NCBI GenBank assembly: GCA_963747335.1
Contig: CAVVEV010000003.1
Span: 186,001-250,000, forward strand
Length of the DNA stretch: 64,000 nucleotides
Reading direction: 5' to 3'
DNA from: Prado023 sp963747335
Lineage (GTDB): Bacteria; Actinomycetota; Actinomycetes; S36-B12; CAIYMF01
Positions 16,052 through 25,417 of the stretch are shown in pieces. The translations under genes and the position numbers were made by a program. The notes beneath the pieces were generated by a model. The model made no database searches and was not told where the DNA came from. It saw nothing but the letters and a program-made list of their open reading frames with translations. The stretch's first letter is position 1. The number at the start of each line of letters is the position of its first letter.

Positions 16052-16375
16052 ATGGACACCACAGACATGATCCGCGACCTGCGCGCAGCCGCCGGGTACA
16101 CCCAGGCCCAGTTGGGCAAGCGCGCCGGCACCACCCAGTCGATGATCGCCCGCTACGAATCGGGTGCCGTCAGCCCCACGGTCGGCGCCCTGGCGCGGAT
16201 CGTGCGAGCCTGCGGCCAGGAGCTCACGTTCGCCACGGCCGAGTACCCCCAGCGGGCCTACACGGCACCCGCCGTGGAGCCGCCGGTCCAGGCGCCCCGA
16301 TCCACCGCGCCTGCCGGCATCTCGGACTACCTCAACCGCCCCGACAGCGGCTGGCGGCCCGGGGCCTCACGCTGA
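16052..16375 (+). CDS. XRE-family HTH regulator, solitary
   Basis: A 107-residue protein with an N-terminal Cro/CI-type helix-turn-helix (about residues 5-60, containing YTQAQLGKRAGTTQSMIARYESG) and a disordered Pro-rich tail. The fold matches antitoxin-like XRE regulators, but no toxin gene is adjacent. An in-frame ATG at 16034 would add six residues but falls inside the palindrome, so 16052 is preferred. It may be an orphan antitoxin or a local repressor; the target is unknown. Confidence 0.75.
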   Translation: MDTTDMIRDLRAAAGYTQAQLGKRAGTTQSMIARYESGAVSPTVGALARIVRACGQELTFATAEYPQRAYTAPAVEPPVQAPRSTAPAGISDYLNRPDSGWRPGASR

Positions 16376-16618
16376 CCACCGGCTGGTCGCTGCTGACTGG
16401 CGTCGGTGCAGCACTCAGCGATCGTGGCCAGTCCCGCGCCTGGGCGATCGCGAGACCCGGGCCATGGTGCGTTCATGTGCCGTTCACCCACCGCTGCGGC
16501 CCGACCACGGGTTCCCCCCATGTGGCCCGCATACGATGTTGCGGTCGTCGGGTGGCAGGTGCGGGTCCGGCTGGCTCGACGTCCTGGGCTCACCCCCGAA
16601 TCCTCACGAGGGGCTGCC

Positions 16619-18334
16619 GTGCACGAGACCAACGCCTCCGGCGTGGGCAGTGCGTCGGCCTGGGGCAGGTTCCGCGGGGGTGCGGTGCGCCAGGCGCGGA
16701 CTGCCGGCGCCGCCTTCCAACGACCAGCGTTGCGGCTGCTGCTCGCCAGCTACTTCGGGTACTGCTTGTCCCGGAAGGCCAGCCGGGTTGCACTGCTCGT
16801 CCTGGCCTTCGACCTCGGTGGGGTCCGAGCGGCTGCCGCGATCTCGGTCGCGATGCTGATCCCTGCGGTGTTCGTGGCGCCGCTGGGGTCCGTCCTCGGC
16901 GACCGTGTCTCCCCGGACCGCGCCCTCGGCCTTGGGTACGCCGCGCAGGGGATCGCGCTGTTCGCCACCGCCGGGGTCGTGCTCACCGGAGGGCCCTTGA
17001 GCCTCATCGCCCTGGGTGCAGCACTGGCCAACAGCGCGTTCGCCCTGACCAGACCCGTGCACCAAGCCACCCTGCCGGACGTGGCCGAGACCCCGAACGA
17101 CCTCTCCGTGGGGAACGCCGCATCGGTGTGGGTCGACGGCGTGGCCTCGCTCGCAGGTCCCCTGCTCGCGGGATTCGTGCTGGCCGTCGCCGGAGCCGGC
17201 GAGGTGCTGCTCATCCTCGCGGCGATCAGCCTGGTCGGCGCGCTCCTGGCGCTTCGCATCGTGCTCAAGCGGATCGTGCGTGCCCCGGACCCCGCACCGC
17301 TGCGAGTCGTCCTCCTCGATGGGGTCCGTGAGCTGGCGCGCGACCGCGATGGCGCGCAGCTGACCGTCCTCATGGCGCTGCAGTACGTCGTGGTCGGGCT
17401 GCTGGATGTGCTCCTCGTGGCCTACGTCGTGGACGTCCTGAGCCGCCCGTCGGCCAGCATCGGTTGGCTGGCTGCGGCAGTCGGAGCCGGCGCGGCGGTC
17501 GGTGGGGCTGGATCGGTCCTGCTGTCAGGTAGACCCGAGCTGGCCCGTCCGATCGTGTGCGGGACGCTGGCCTGCGGGGTGCCGGTCATGCTGCTGGGGT
17601 TGGGGCCCGGTCTGGGCCTGGTTGAGGTGCTGCTGTTCGGCTACGGCATCGGCAAGGGCGTCATCACCGTGGCGGGTCAGGCCCTGCTGCAACGAACCGT
17701 GCGGGAGGAGGTGTCAGCGCGGGTCTTCGGCGTGCAGGAGGGGCTCATCCAGGCCGCGACGGCCCTGGGTGCGGCGACCGGACCGACGCTGGTGCTGACG
17801 CTGGGGGTCGGCGGCGCGCTGATCGCGACCGGTGCGATCCTTCCCGTGGCGACCCTGCTGTGCCTCGCTGCGCTGCGGAGGCTGGACACCCGCGCCGACG
17901 TCCCCGGCGAGGTCTTCGACCTGGTCAGCCAGGTGCCGTTCCTGGCGGTGCTGTCCCTGCGCACGCTGGAACGCCTGTCGCGGTCGGCGGAGCGACGCAT
18001 CCTGCCTCCGGGGACCGCGGCCATCCGCCAGGGCGAGCCTGGCGACCAGTTCTTCGTGATCGACAGCGGACATGCTCGGGTGGATGTCTCGGGGCGCATC
18101 GCCCGCACGCTCGGGCCGGGCGATGGGTTCGGCGAGATCGCGCTCCTCGAGGACACGCCGCGTACCGCGACGGTCACTGCGGTCGACGACCTTGTCCTGA
18201 TCGCTATCGACCGGGATGACTTCCTCTCCGCCCTGACGGCCAACGCGCCGTCGCTGTCCGGGGCGCGGTGGCATGCCTCGGATCGGTTGCGCTCGGACGC
18301 CTTTCATGGGGAGGGTGACGTCCCCCAACCGTGA
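16619..18334 (+). CDS. MFS transporter fused to a cyclic-nucleotide-binding domain
   Basis: A 571-residue protein. Residues of about 40-420 form a 12-helix major facilitator domain. Residues of about 440-550 form a cNMP-binding domain (RILPPGTAAIRQGEPGDQFF, then a phosphate-binding cassette FGEIALLEDTPRTATV). The cassette keeps the F-G-E and R-T-A-T-V residues that contact cAMP/cGMP in CAP-type domains. The domain order suggests export or uptake gated by a cyclic nucleotide or by a regulatory ligand. Substrate unknown. The GTG at 16619 is supported by GAGGGG upstream; longer in-frame extensions have no hydrophobic character. Confidence 0.8.
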   Translation: MHETNASGVGSASAWGRFRGGAVRQARTAGAAFQRPALRLLLASYFGYCLSRKASRVALLVLAFDLGGVRAAAAISVAMLIPAVFVAPLGSVLGDRVSPDRALGLGYAAQGIALFATAGVVLTGGPLSLIALGAALANSAFALTRPVHQATLPDVAETPNDLSVGNAASVWVDGVASLAGPLLAGFVLAVAGAGEVLLILAAISLVGALLALRIVLKRIVRAPDPAPLRVVLLDGVRELARDRDGAQLTVLMALQYVVVGLLDVLLVAYVVDVLSRPSASIGWLAAAVGAGAAVGGAGSVLLSGRPELARPIVCGTLACGVPVMLLGLGPGLGLVEVLLFGYGIGKGVITVAGQALLQRTVREEVSARVFGVQEGLIQAATALGAATGPTLVLTLGVGGALIATGAILPVATLLCLAALRRLDTRADVPGEVFDLVSQVPFLAVLSLRTLERLSRSAERRILPPGTAAIRQGEPGDQFFVIDSGHARVDVSGRIARTLGPGDGFGEIALLEDTPRTATVTAVDDLVLIAIDRDDFLSALTANAPSLSGARWHASDRLRSDAFHGEGDVPQP

Positions 18335-18419
18335 GGAGTGAGCCGCGTGCACCACCTGGGACCTCCCCAGCCGCTCGACCTGCCCGCCGTCCTGTCCTCT
18401 CGGCGCGTAGCGTGCCCCC

Positions 18420-19244
18420 GTGACGATCAGCCTCGACCTGGAGACCCTTCGGCTGCTCGGGGCCGGACGCGGTCGAACTCCGGGGGGTTCGATCTGGCGG
18501 GATCCGTACGTGCAGCGGCAGCTGTTGGCCGCGCACCTGGATTCGTCGCATGACGCCGCAACGAGGGTGCCGGGCACCGTGGCGCGGACCCTCGCATGGC
18601 TGGCGGAGCCAATGGCGCAGGGTTCTGCCATCCTCGACCTCGGTTGTGGCCCGGGCCTCTACGCACGGCCGCTGGCCGACCAGGGATTCGCCGTGACGGG
18701 TGTGGACTTCAACGCCGCGTCGGTAGAGCATGCCCGGGCCCGAGCAGCGGGCGCAGTTCGCTACGTCCTGGCCGACTACACGCGGGACATGCCCGATGGT
18801 CCTTTCGACCTGGTCATGATGATCTTCCTGGACTTCGGCACGCATCCCCCCGCTGTCCAGCGCGACCTGCTGCAGGGCATTCGGGCGCGGCTGCGTCCGG
18901 GCGGCCGATTCGTCTTCGACTTCCTGGACGCCCACGCGGCCGAGGCGCATCACGACGACCGGACCTGGGAGGCGTCCACGACTGGGGGCTTCTGGTCTCC
19001 GGACCCCTACCTGTTGCTCACCGAGACGGTGGCCGACCGCGACCAGCTGGCCCAGCGCACCCACTACACGCTGGTCACCGAGGCAGGCATCCGTCGATTC
19101 GACGTGTGGGAGCACTGCTTCACCGACGACGCAGTCCGCGGAATGCTGGCCGCGGCGGGGTTCTCCGGCGTGGACCTGCACCGGGGCCTCCTGCCGCCCA
19201 CGGACTTCCACCCTGATCCGGTGTTCGCGGTGGCCACAGCCTGA
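18420..19244 (+). CDS. Class I SAM-dependent methyltransferase
   Basis: A 274-residue methyltransferase. Motif I ILDLGCGPGLYARPL (about residue 72) binds SAM, followed by the acidic motif II VTGVDFNAASVEHA and a post-motif region LRPGGRFVFDFLD. The GTG at 18420 gives the full fold. It lies 85 bases after the MFS-cNMP gene on the same strand and may be co-transcribed with it. Substrate is unknown; the fold class covers small molecules and proteins. Confidence 0.85.
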   Translation: MTISLDLETLRLLGAGRGRTPGGSIWRDPYVQRQLLAAHLDSSHDAATRVPGTVARTLAWLAEPMAQGSAILDLGCGPGLYARPLADQGFAVTGVDFNAASVEHARARAAGAVRYVLADYTRDMPDGPFDLVMMIFLDFGTHPPAVQRDLLQGIRARLRPGGRFVFDFLDAHAAEAHHDDRTWEASTTGGFWSPDPYLLLTETVADRDQLAQRTHYTLVTEAGIRRFDVWEHCFTDDAVRGMLAAAGFSGVDLHRGLLPPTDFHPDPVFAVATA

Positions 19245-19444
19245 ATCCATGGGGTCTCCTTGCGGTGGGCGTCGATAGGACGAGGCGCACCCGGGATGCT
19301 CGTCGGCGGTGATGTACAGGGTCCGCAGTCAGCGAGCGTGGCCGTGGCCCGGGGGGCTCGCCCAACGGGGGTGACGGACACGCGCGAGGGGGAAAAGCCA
19401 ACCTCGGCAAGTCCGTCCGGTCGGAGATTCCGGTGCTGTAACGG

Positions 19445-20323
19445 TTACTCCCGGGAGCCGGGCCAGCCCCGTCGCGCTGCCGGGAAGTCCGGCGCGCGCT
19501 TGGCCAGGAACGCCGCCACTCCCTCGGCGTACTCAGCGCTGGCCCAGGACCCCTCGTGGATCGCGCGCACCTCGTCGTCATCTTCCAGTTGGCCGGTGAC
19601 GACGCGGTGCACCATCGCCTTGCCACCACGCAGGGACACCTGTGCCCGGGAGGCAACGGTCCGGGCCACCTCATGCGCTCGTTCCGAGACCTCGTCGTCG
19701 CTGACGACCTCGTGCACCAGACCGATCCGCAGGGCCGTCGACGCGTCGAGGAGCTCGCCTGTGAGCAGGATCCAGCGGGCCCAGGCCGCGCCGACGGTCT
19801 CGACCAACCGCTCTGTCGATGCCAGCGCGTAGACGATCCCGAGCTTCGCGGGGGTCACCCCGAAGCGGGAGCCCTTGCCGCACACCCGCAGGTCGCAGGC
19901 CACGGCCAGCTGGGTGCCGCCGCCGATGGCAAAGCCCTCGATGAGGGCGATCGTCGGCTTGGGGAAGTCGATGATCGCCCGCTCGCCGGCTTCGACCGCC
20001 TCTCCGTACCGCCGCGCGCCCTCGGGGTCTGAGCGCAATGTGCGGAACTCCGCGATGTCGGCCCCGGCGCTGAACGGCCCGCCGGATGAGCCACGCAGGA
20101 GCACGACCTCGACCTCGTCGTCGGCCGCGAGCACCGGCATGAGGTGCGCGAACGCCCGCCACATCGCGTACGAGATGGCGTTGTGCTTGTCCGGGCGGCG
20201 CAGCTCGATCGTGGCCACCCCATCGGCGAGGGTGACCGCCAGATGCTCTGCAGCCACCCCGAGGGCATCGGCGACTGCTGTGTCGAACGCGGTGGGGGAC
20301 GCCCCGGGGGCGGACTGGCTCAT
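19445..20323 (-). CDS. Enoyl-CoA hydratase/isomerase family protein
   Basis: A 292-residue crotonase-fold protein. The oxyanion-hole segments FSAGADIAEF and GFAIGGGTQLAVACDLRVC are intact. The position of the usual second catalytic Glu is not clear by eye, so hydratase versus isomerase or other crotonase activity cannot be decided. An N-terminal extension of about 30 residues precedes the fold. The ATG at 20323 (MSQSAPG) is chosen; the longer in-frame extension has no fold character. No fatty-acid operon surrounds it. Confidence 0.85.
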   Translation of the reverse strand: MSQSAPGASPTAFDTAVADALGVAAEHLAVTLADGVATIELRRPDKHNAISYAMWRAFAHLMPVLAADDEVEVVLLRGSSGGPFSAGADIAEFRTLRSDPEGARRYGEAVEAGERAIIDFPKPTIALIEGFAIGGGTQLAVACDLRVCGKGSRFGVTPAKLGIVYALASTERLVETVGAAWARWILLTGELLDASTALRIGLVHEVVSDDEVSERAHEVARTVASRAQVSLRGGKAMVHRVVTGQLEDDDEVRAIHEGSWASAEYAEGVAAFLAKRAPDFPAARRGWPGSRE

Positions 20324-20457
20324 AGCGTCATCGAACCATCCGGAGGACGCGATCGAGGTCTGGACAGCGACTCCTCGGGCGGAGCACACTGAACAGGTAT
20401 GCCTTACCAAACCGGCTCCCGCTGGGGAGTCGGAGTGGGCGAAAGAGGTGAGCATTC

Positions 20458-21099
20458 ATGTGGACCCTGTTCAGGGCGGCTCCTGGTCTGGGGATTGTCG
20501 GCGCACTTGTCGTGGCGGGGTGCGGCAGCGTAGGCGGAGCACCGGGATCCGGCCTCAGCTCGAATTCGGCGGGTGCGGGGTCGGGTACTGGGGCGGATGC
20601 AGGAGCGGGGGTCGCGGAGGCCATGGTCGTCATCAATGAGGCCTTCACTGCGTTCAACTTCGGGGACGTTGAGCGTTGGGTGGCCATGCGGGACCCGGGT
20701 TCCCAGTACGCAACCGACGAGCAGAGGGCTGCCTCGCTTGACGAGGCAACGCGGTGGACCAGGTCGCAGATGGCTGCAGGCGCCCAGTTCACCAAGATCC
20801 AGTGCCACTCCCACGGTGAGGGCGAATGGCCCGGCATTGCCGACAGCGGGCGGGCCGAGGGGCATTACGTCACCTGTGACGCGGTGTTGTCCCCGGACAC
20901 AGTCGGGGGCGGCGGCGAGATGGAGTTCAAGTGGGTGATCGCCCACGGCGACGTCGTGGCGGTGACGTCCGGCTGGTGTGTCGGCACTCCCGGCAGCTCC
21001 CAGGCCGGCACCGTGGAGCCTGTACGGGCGGCGATCTGGACCGATGTCCGCCAGCGGGCTGGCTTCACGCTCCAGACTGGCTTCCCGTACACGCCGTAG
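20458..21099 (+). CDS. Putative lipoprotein
   Basis: A 213-residue protein with a Sec signal and lipobox LVVAGC, so the mature chain starts at Cys22 and is anchored to the outer face of the membrane. A Gly/Ser-rich linker (about 25-55) precedes a globular region with two Cys-containing segments (QCHSHGEG, YVTCDAV). GAGGTGA six bases before the ATG supports the start. I do not recognise the domain. It stands alone, converging on the NUDIX-NYN gene with a 9-base gap. Confidence 0.75.
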   Translation: MWTLFRAAPGLGIVGALVVAGCGSVGGAPGSGLSSNSAGAGSGTGADAGAGVAEAMVVINEAFTAFNFGDVERWVAMRDPGSQYATDEQRAASLDEATRWTRSQMAAGAQFTKIQCHSHGEGEWPGIADSGRAEGHYVTCDAVLSPDTVGGGGEMEFKWVIAHGDVVAVTSGWCVGTPGSSQAGTVEPVRAAIWTDVRQRAGFTLQTGFPYTP

Positions 21100-21108
21100 A
21101 CGCGCGCG

Positions 21109-21999
21109 TCAGGGCACGGATCCCGTGGTCCCGTCGAGCACCTCGAGCAACCAGCGGGGGCCGATTGTTGCCGGAGCGCCGACCTCGCCCGCGCCGGCCA
21201 GGGACTCCCACCGGTCGCGCAGCTCCCGGTCGGCCGAGACCGCGACGACCTCGTGCCCGTCAGCCAGGAGTTGGCGCGCCACCTCGACCAGGGCATCGTC
21301 GCCCCTGGTGCCACGCTCGGCCCGGTGCACAGCCACCCAGCCCGGGTCCGCAGCCGTAACAGCGTCACCCTCGAGCACAGCAGCTACGGCCCCGATCACG
21401 CGGGAGCCTCCCCCCGGACCGGGCACGGTGGCAGCCCGCAGCGCGGCAAGCTCCTCGAGGAGCCGGGCCGCGGCGCCGGGCCGGTCACGCCACCACCCGT
21501 CGGCCCGCGCTCCCACGACGTTGGCGGCGTCCACGAGCAGCACGGTCGGACGCACCCGCACCTGCGGCCAGGTCGACGCGAACCCCGGATGCAGTGGCAG
21601 GTGGTCGACGTCGCCCACCCGCACCCACTCCAGCGCGAGGCTCTCGCGGTTCGCCACGGTCGCCACGGGTCTGGGGATGTCGGCGTAGACAGTGGTGTAC
21701 GACCAGCCGCCGTGATCGTCGAGGAAGGTGTGCCGCGTTCTGATCCGGGCCGGCTCGAGCCCCGCTTCCTCGGCAGTCTCACGCAGGGCCGCGCCCGTTC
21801 CGTCCTCGTGGCTGTCGCGGGCACCGCCGGGCAGGCCCCACGTGTCCCCGTGATGGCTCCACGCAGCGCGGTGCTGCAGCAGGACGCGGACAGCGCCGTG
21901 GTCATCGACCGAGTGCAGCAGCAGGCCGGCCGCCCCGTACCGCCCCCAGTGTCGATGACCTCGGGAGCACCGCGCCCAGCCATTGCCGTCTCGATCCAC
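21109..21999 (-). CDS. NUDIX hydrolase fused to a NYN/PIN-like nuclease domain
   Basis: A 296-residue two-domain protein. Residues of about 10-145 are a NUDIX domain with a complete Nudix box (G-x5-E-x7-RETAEEAGL). Residues of about 155-296 resemble a NYN/PIN-fold ribonuclease, with acidic segments VLLVDAANVVG, GDDALVEVA and VSADRELRDR. A NUDIX-nuclease pair could clean damaged nucleotides and cleave RNA, or decap and degrade, but the substrate is unknown. The GTG at 21999 is chosen because it starts just before CSRGHRHWGRYGAAG; the preceding stretch overlaps the upstream gene. Confidence 0.75.
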   Translation of the reverse strand: MDRDGNGWARCSRGHRHWGRYGAAGLLLHSVDDHGAVRVLLQHRAAWSHHGDTWGLPGGARDSHEDGTGAALRETAEEAGLEPARIRTRHTFLDDHGGWSYTTVYADIPRPVATVANRESLALEWVRVGDVDHLPLHPGFASTWPQVRVRPTVLLVDAANVVGARADGWWRDRPGAAARLLEELAALRAATVPGPGGGSRVIGAVAAVLEGDAVTAADPGWVAVHRAERGTRGDDALVEVARQLLADGHEVVAVSADRELRDRWESLAGAGEVGAPATIGPRWLLEVLDGTTGSVP

Positions 22000-22067
22000 C
22001 CCCCTTGGGTACCACGACCACGGCCCATCCGCTGCTGGAGCGGCAGGAGGCAGTCTCGTCGCACTCG

Positions 22068-22745
22068 TCAGGTCCGCGTGCGGCGCCCGGCCACCAGGAT
22101 GTAGCAGCTGACCAGCAGCACCCACCCGGGGAAGACGACCTGCACCCAGCGGCTCAGGGGAGGTGAGAGCAGGAGGGCCAGACCGGCGATGAACCCGACG
22201 ACGACCAGCCATCGCGGCACCATCCCGGTGCGCAGCCCCACCGATGACACGGAGATGGTGAACACCGCGGCCATGCGTGCCCCGAAGGTGCCCATGAGCT
22301 CCCTGGTGAGGACCTGCAGCGTCACCATGGAGTCAGCCCCGACCGGCATCCCCCGGTCGAACAGGACCAGGACGGTGCCGAGGAACGCCGAGGACGTGAA
22401 CAGGAGGCCCACGAACAGCAGCCCCGAGCCGAGGAAGACGGTGGCGAACAGCTTGTCCTCCTGTGCCCCGATGCGGGTCCGGATCACGCCGATGAACCAG
22501 AGGAATGAGATCCCGGCGAAGGGGATCAGCGCCGTCGCGGTACGGACAGCGCGCCGCCGCCCCTCGTCGTTGACCCAGTCCGCGACGCTCACATCCTGGG
22601 CAGTCGGCACCGACGTGTGCAGCAGCACGAGCACCGTGAGCAGGATCCCCGAGAACACCAGGCCCGCGATCGCGGCAGACTGAGGAGTGCGCAGCTCCTT
22701 CGCGAAGGCCTCCGCGTCGGCCCGCCCGGTCGAATCGTGAACCAC
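22068..22745 (-). CDS. Integral membrane protein of unknown function
   Basis: A 225-residue protein with about five or six hydrophobic helices, the first near residue 28 (IAGLVFSGILLTVLVLL), and an acidic, Arg-containing segment between helices 1 and 2 (VADWVNDEGRRRAV). GAGGTGACCT before the GTG at 22745 supports the start. It lies upstream of the NUDIX-NYN gene on the same strand with a 68-base gap and may be co-transcribed. No family is recognised with confidence. Confidence 0.7.
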   Translation of the reverse strand: MVHDSTGRADAEAFAKELRTPQSAAIAGLVFSGILLTVLVLLHTSVPTAQDVSVADWVNDEGRRRAVRTATALIPFAGISFLWFIGVIRTRIGAQEDKLFATVFLGSGLLFVGLLFTSSAFLGTVLVLFDRGMPVGADSMVTLQVLTRELMGTFGARMAAVFTISVSSVGLRTGMVPRWLVVVGFIAGLALLLSPPLSRWVQVVFPGWVLLVSCYILVAGRRTRT

Positions 22746-22969
22746 AGGTCACCTCCAGGGTGTCGTCAGGCCGCACGTTAGCGCCCTTCGCGCAGTCGAG
22801 CCGCCACTGGGACAGGGGGCGGGGCCTCACTGGAGCGCATCCGAGGGCGAGGCCCGGAGGTGGGGCAGTTCTCCGAAGCGCTGGCTGAGCTTGCGTTCTG
22901 ATCGTCCTGGGCGAATGCCCCGGGACGGTCACGACGCCGCCTGGCGACGGTCTCGAACGGGCCCTGATC

Positions 22970-23255
22970 ATGCTCGGGAGGAGTGGAGAGCTCGCTCTGG
23001 GCGGGCGACAAGCAGATCGGCGAGGGGGACATCCCGCGCACGATCGCGCTGCTCTGCACCACCTATGCCGGCATGGACATCGGCCGTGACAACGGCGGTG
23101 TGGTCGACCTCGACTATGAGGACCGGGCGCCGTACGCGTTCACCGGCACGGTCCGCAACGTCGTGTTCGACCTCAAGACGACCCCCATCGACGGGGAGCA
23201 GGAGCCGCACCGGGTGACCGCACAGGCCGGCGCCGCCCACGGAGCCGCCGGCTGA
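22970..23255 (+). pseudogene. Arylsulfatase C-terminal fragment
   Basis: About 90 codons that match only the end of large actinobacterial arylsulfatases: KQIGEGDIPRT, the segment YAGMDIGRDNGG, and YAFTGTVRNVVFDLK. The catalytic N-terminal 600 or so residues, including the C/S-x-P-x-R formylglycine motif, are absent, and no start signal is visible. It is a decayed sulfatase. Its neighbour on the opposite strand is the sulfatase maturase, which is the usual genomic partner. Confidence 0.75.
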
Positions 23256-23337
23256 TCGTCGCCACAACGTCGGGGGTGCCCGGTCACGTCGTTCGCGAGG
23301 TTACCGGGCACAGCATCGTCCGGGTCGTGGCCCGAGG

Positions 23338-24690
23338 TCAGGTGCTGCTGGCCGCGCTGGTCGGCGCGCCGTGGCACTTCTTGAACTTGCGCCCTGACCC
23401 GCAGGTGCAGGGCGCATTTCGGCCCCGCTGGGCGTCTGCCGCGGCGTACCAGTCGCGCAGGGCGGTGGCGTCGTGGCCAGCGCGCAGGTTGTCGGCCATG
23501 AACCGCATCGGGGCATCGACGTGGCCGAAGAAGGCCTTGTACCCGGCGCACAAGTGGTGCAAGCCGGGCTCTCCGTCCGGGGTGGTGGCGAAGCGGTCCT
23601 TCGGGCAGCCGCCGTTGCAGGCGAAGCGCACGTCGCAGTCCAGGCAGTACTGCGGGAGGGTGTCGAGCTTGGCGTTGCCGAAGGCCTGCTGCGCCGGGGA
23701 GTCGACGAGGTCGAGCATGGTGCGCCCTTCGGCGATGTTGCCCAGCAGGTAGTCCGGTTCCACGTAGTGGTCACAGGAGTACAGGTCGCCGTTGTGCTCC
23801 AGGGCCAGCGCCGATCCGCAGGTCTTGGCGTGCACGCAGATCCCGACCTGGTCCATCCCCAGCCAGTGCGCCAGCGCGGTGTCGAACATCTGCACGAACA
23901 CGTCACTCACGTCGTGGCGGGCCCACTCCTCGAAGACGTCGATCAGGAACCGGCCGTACTGCTCCCCGGTGACGCTGCGATGGGTCACCGCCGAGCCGGC
24001 CTGCCGGTACAGCGGCCGATCCTTCGCGCGGACCCCCCAGCCGGAGTCCGCCATCGGCAGCATCTCCGGTGTCATGCGCTCCACGATGGGGATGAACTGG
24101 ATGAACCCCGCCCCCAACTCGTCGCGCAGGAACCGGTACACCTCCAGCCCGTGGTCGGCGTTGGCCGAGTTGACGGTGGTGAGCGCGTTCCACTCCACGC
24201 GGTGACGGCGCAGCACGTCCCAGCCGCGAAGGACTCGGTCGAACGTCGGCTTGCCGCCCTTGTCGACCCGGTACGCGTCGTGCATCACCCGCGGGCCGTC
24301 GATCGACAGCCCGACCAGGAAGTGGTGCTGCGCCAGGAACGCGCCCCACTCGTCGTCCAGCAGTGTCCCGTTGGTCTGGATCGTGTGCAGCACCGCCTGG
24401 CCCGGTCCGGCGAACTGCGCGGCCAGCTCGACGCTGCGGGCGAAGAACTCCAGCCCCATCATCGTCGGCTCACCGCCCTGGTAGGAGACGCTGACCTCCG
24501 CGTCGGCCGGGTGGGCGGCGAACAGCTGCCGCAGGTATGCCTCGTGGACCTCCGGGGCCATCCGGAACTCGCTGTCGGGATACAGCTGCTCCTTGGACAG
24601 GAAGAAGCAGTACTCGCAGTCCAGGTTGCACACCGCACCCGTCGGCTTGGACATCACATGGAAGACCCGGGGCGCGCGTGCAGGAGCCAT
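23338..24690 (-). CDS. Anaerobic sulfatase maturase (radical SAM, SPASM)
   Basis: A 450-residue radical SAM enzyme. The CNLDCEYC cluster motif binds the 4Fe-4S that cleaves SAM. A SPASM region carries the auxiliary clusters (CGSALALEHNGDLYSCDHY; CLDCDVRFACNGGCPK). A C-terminal SEC-C-type zinc motif follows (APCTCGSGRKFKKCHG). anSME converts a Cys or Ser of a sulfatase to formylglycine. The ATG at 24690 has GGGAGG upstream. The sulfatase next to it is only a fragment, so this maturase must serve other sulfatases or be a leftover. Confidence 0.9.
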   Translation of the reverse strand: MAPARAPRVFHVMSKPTGAVCNLDCEYCFFLSKEQLYPDSEFRMAPEVHEAYLRQLFAAHPADAEVSVSYQGGEPTMMGLEFFARSVELAAQFAGPGQAVLHTIQTNGTLLDDEWGAFLAQHHFLVGLSIDGPRVMHDAYRVDKGGKPTFDRVLRGWDVLRRHRVEWNALTTVNSANADHGLEVYRFLRDELGAGFIQFIPIVERMTPEMLPMADSGWGVRAKDRPLYRQAGSAVTHRSVTGEQYGRFLIDVFEEWARHDVSDVFVQMFDTALAHWLGMDQVGICVHAKTCGSALALEHNGDLYSCDHYVEPDYLLGNIAEGRTMLDLVDSPAQQAFGNAKLDTLPQYCLDCDVRFACNGGCPKDRFATTPDGEPGLHHLCAGYKAFFGHVDAPMRFMADNLRAGHDATALRDWYAAADAQRGRNAPCTCGSGRKFKKCHGAPTSAASST

Positions 24691-25410
24691 GGGCACACCC
24701 TCCCACGCAGGCCCCAATCCTTGCTGCCGTGTCAGCCGCACTGCTCGGGAACTGGGCGCCAACGATGAGCTGGGGGTGGTGGAGGCGCACCCAGAGGTGC
24801 GCCTCCACGTCGAGCCGGAGGGTCTGACAATGGCAAGTCCCTCGGCTCAGAAGGACGCGGCATCGACCCGGGCGCTCCAGGGTGATCCCGGCGGCAGCCG
24901 CGCGCTTGATACGCAACTCTGGCAGCCCAAGCCCGGGTGCTCGGTCATGCTGCGCATCCGTTGCGTGGCAGGGTTGGGGCTCTTTGTGTCGCTGGCCCCC
25001 AATCCGATGCCGCGCACGTTCGCGGCGGCCGGACCGACAGCCGGCTGAGCACCCGGTAGGACCTTTGCGACCCTCTGCGCCGTCCTCGCTGTGGTCGAGG
25101 TAGCAGGACTGCATCCGGGACATGATTCACGTCGTGCCCGGCGTCCTTGGCCGCGATTCCGCGGACGTCGCCCAGCCAGCGCATGACGATCGTGTGCGGG
25201 CTGATGCCGTCGGTGGTGAACGCTTCCCACAAGAGGATCGCCGGTCGGCGAGGTCTTCGCGAAGGCCGACGAGGACACCGGCTTGCCACCGTGGTTCGTA
25301 GGAGATCCCGGCTGGGGCGCAGGCCGGCATGCTGGTCTGGCTACGGACTCTTGGTGAGAGCGGAGGCGTGCGGTTGTCCCGCCCTGGTGGTGGTTCCCGA
25401 GGAAATCCGC
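24691..25410. other. Gene-poor region upstream of the chitobiose operon
   Basis: Over 700 bases hold no ORF with a plausible protein. On the minus strand between about 25130 and 25330, two frames read in sequence give protein-like segments (WQAGVLVGLREDLADR, then ILLWEAFTTDGISP and MRWLGDVRG), which looks like a decayed gene that I cannot identify. No regulator gene for the downstream sugar operon is present here. Confidence 0.4.
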
Positions 25411-25417
25411 ATTGTCC

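Noticed and set aside
18204..19250. A minus-strand ORF with AAGGAGA before its ATG, opposite the methyltransferase
   Set aside because: The ribosome-binding-like sequence is attractive, but the protein is low-complexity and the opposite strand has an intact methyltransferase.
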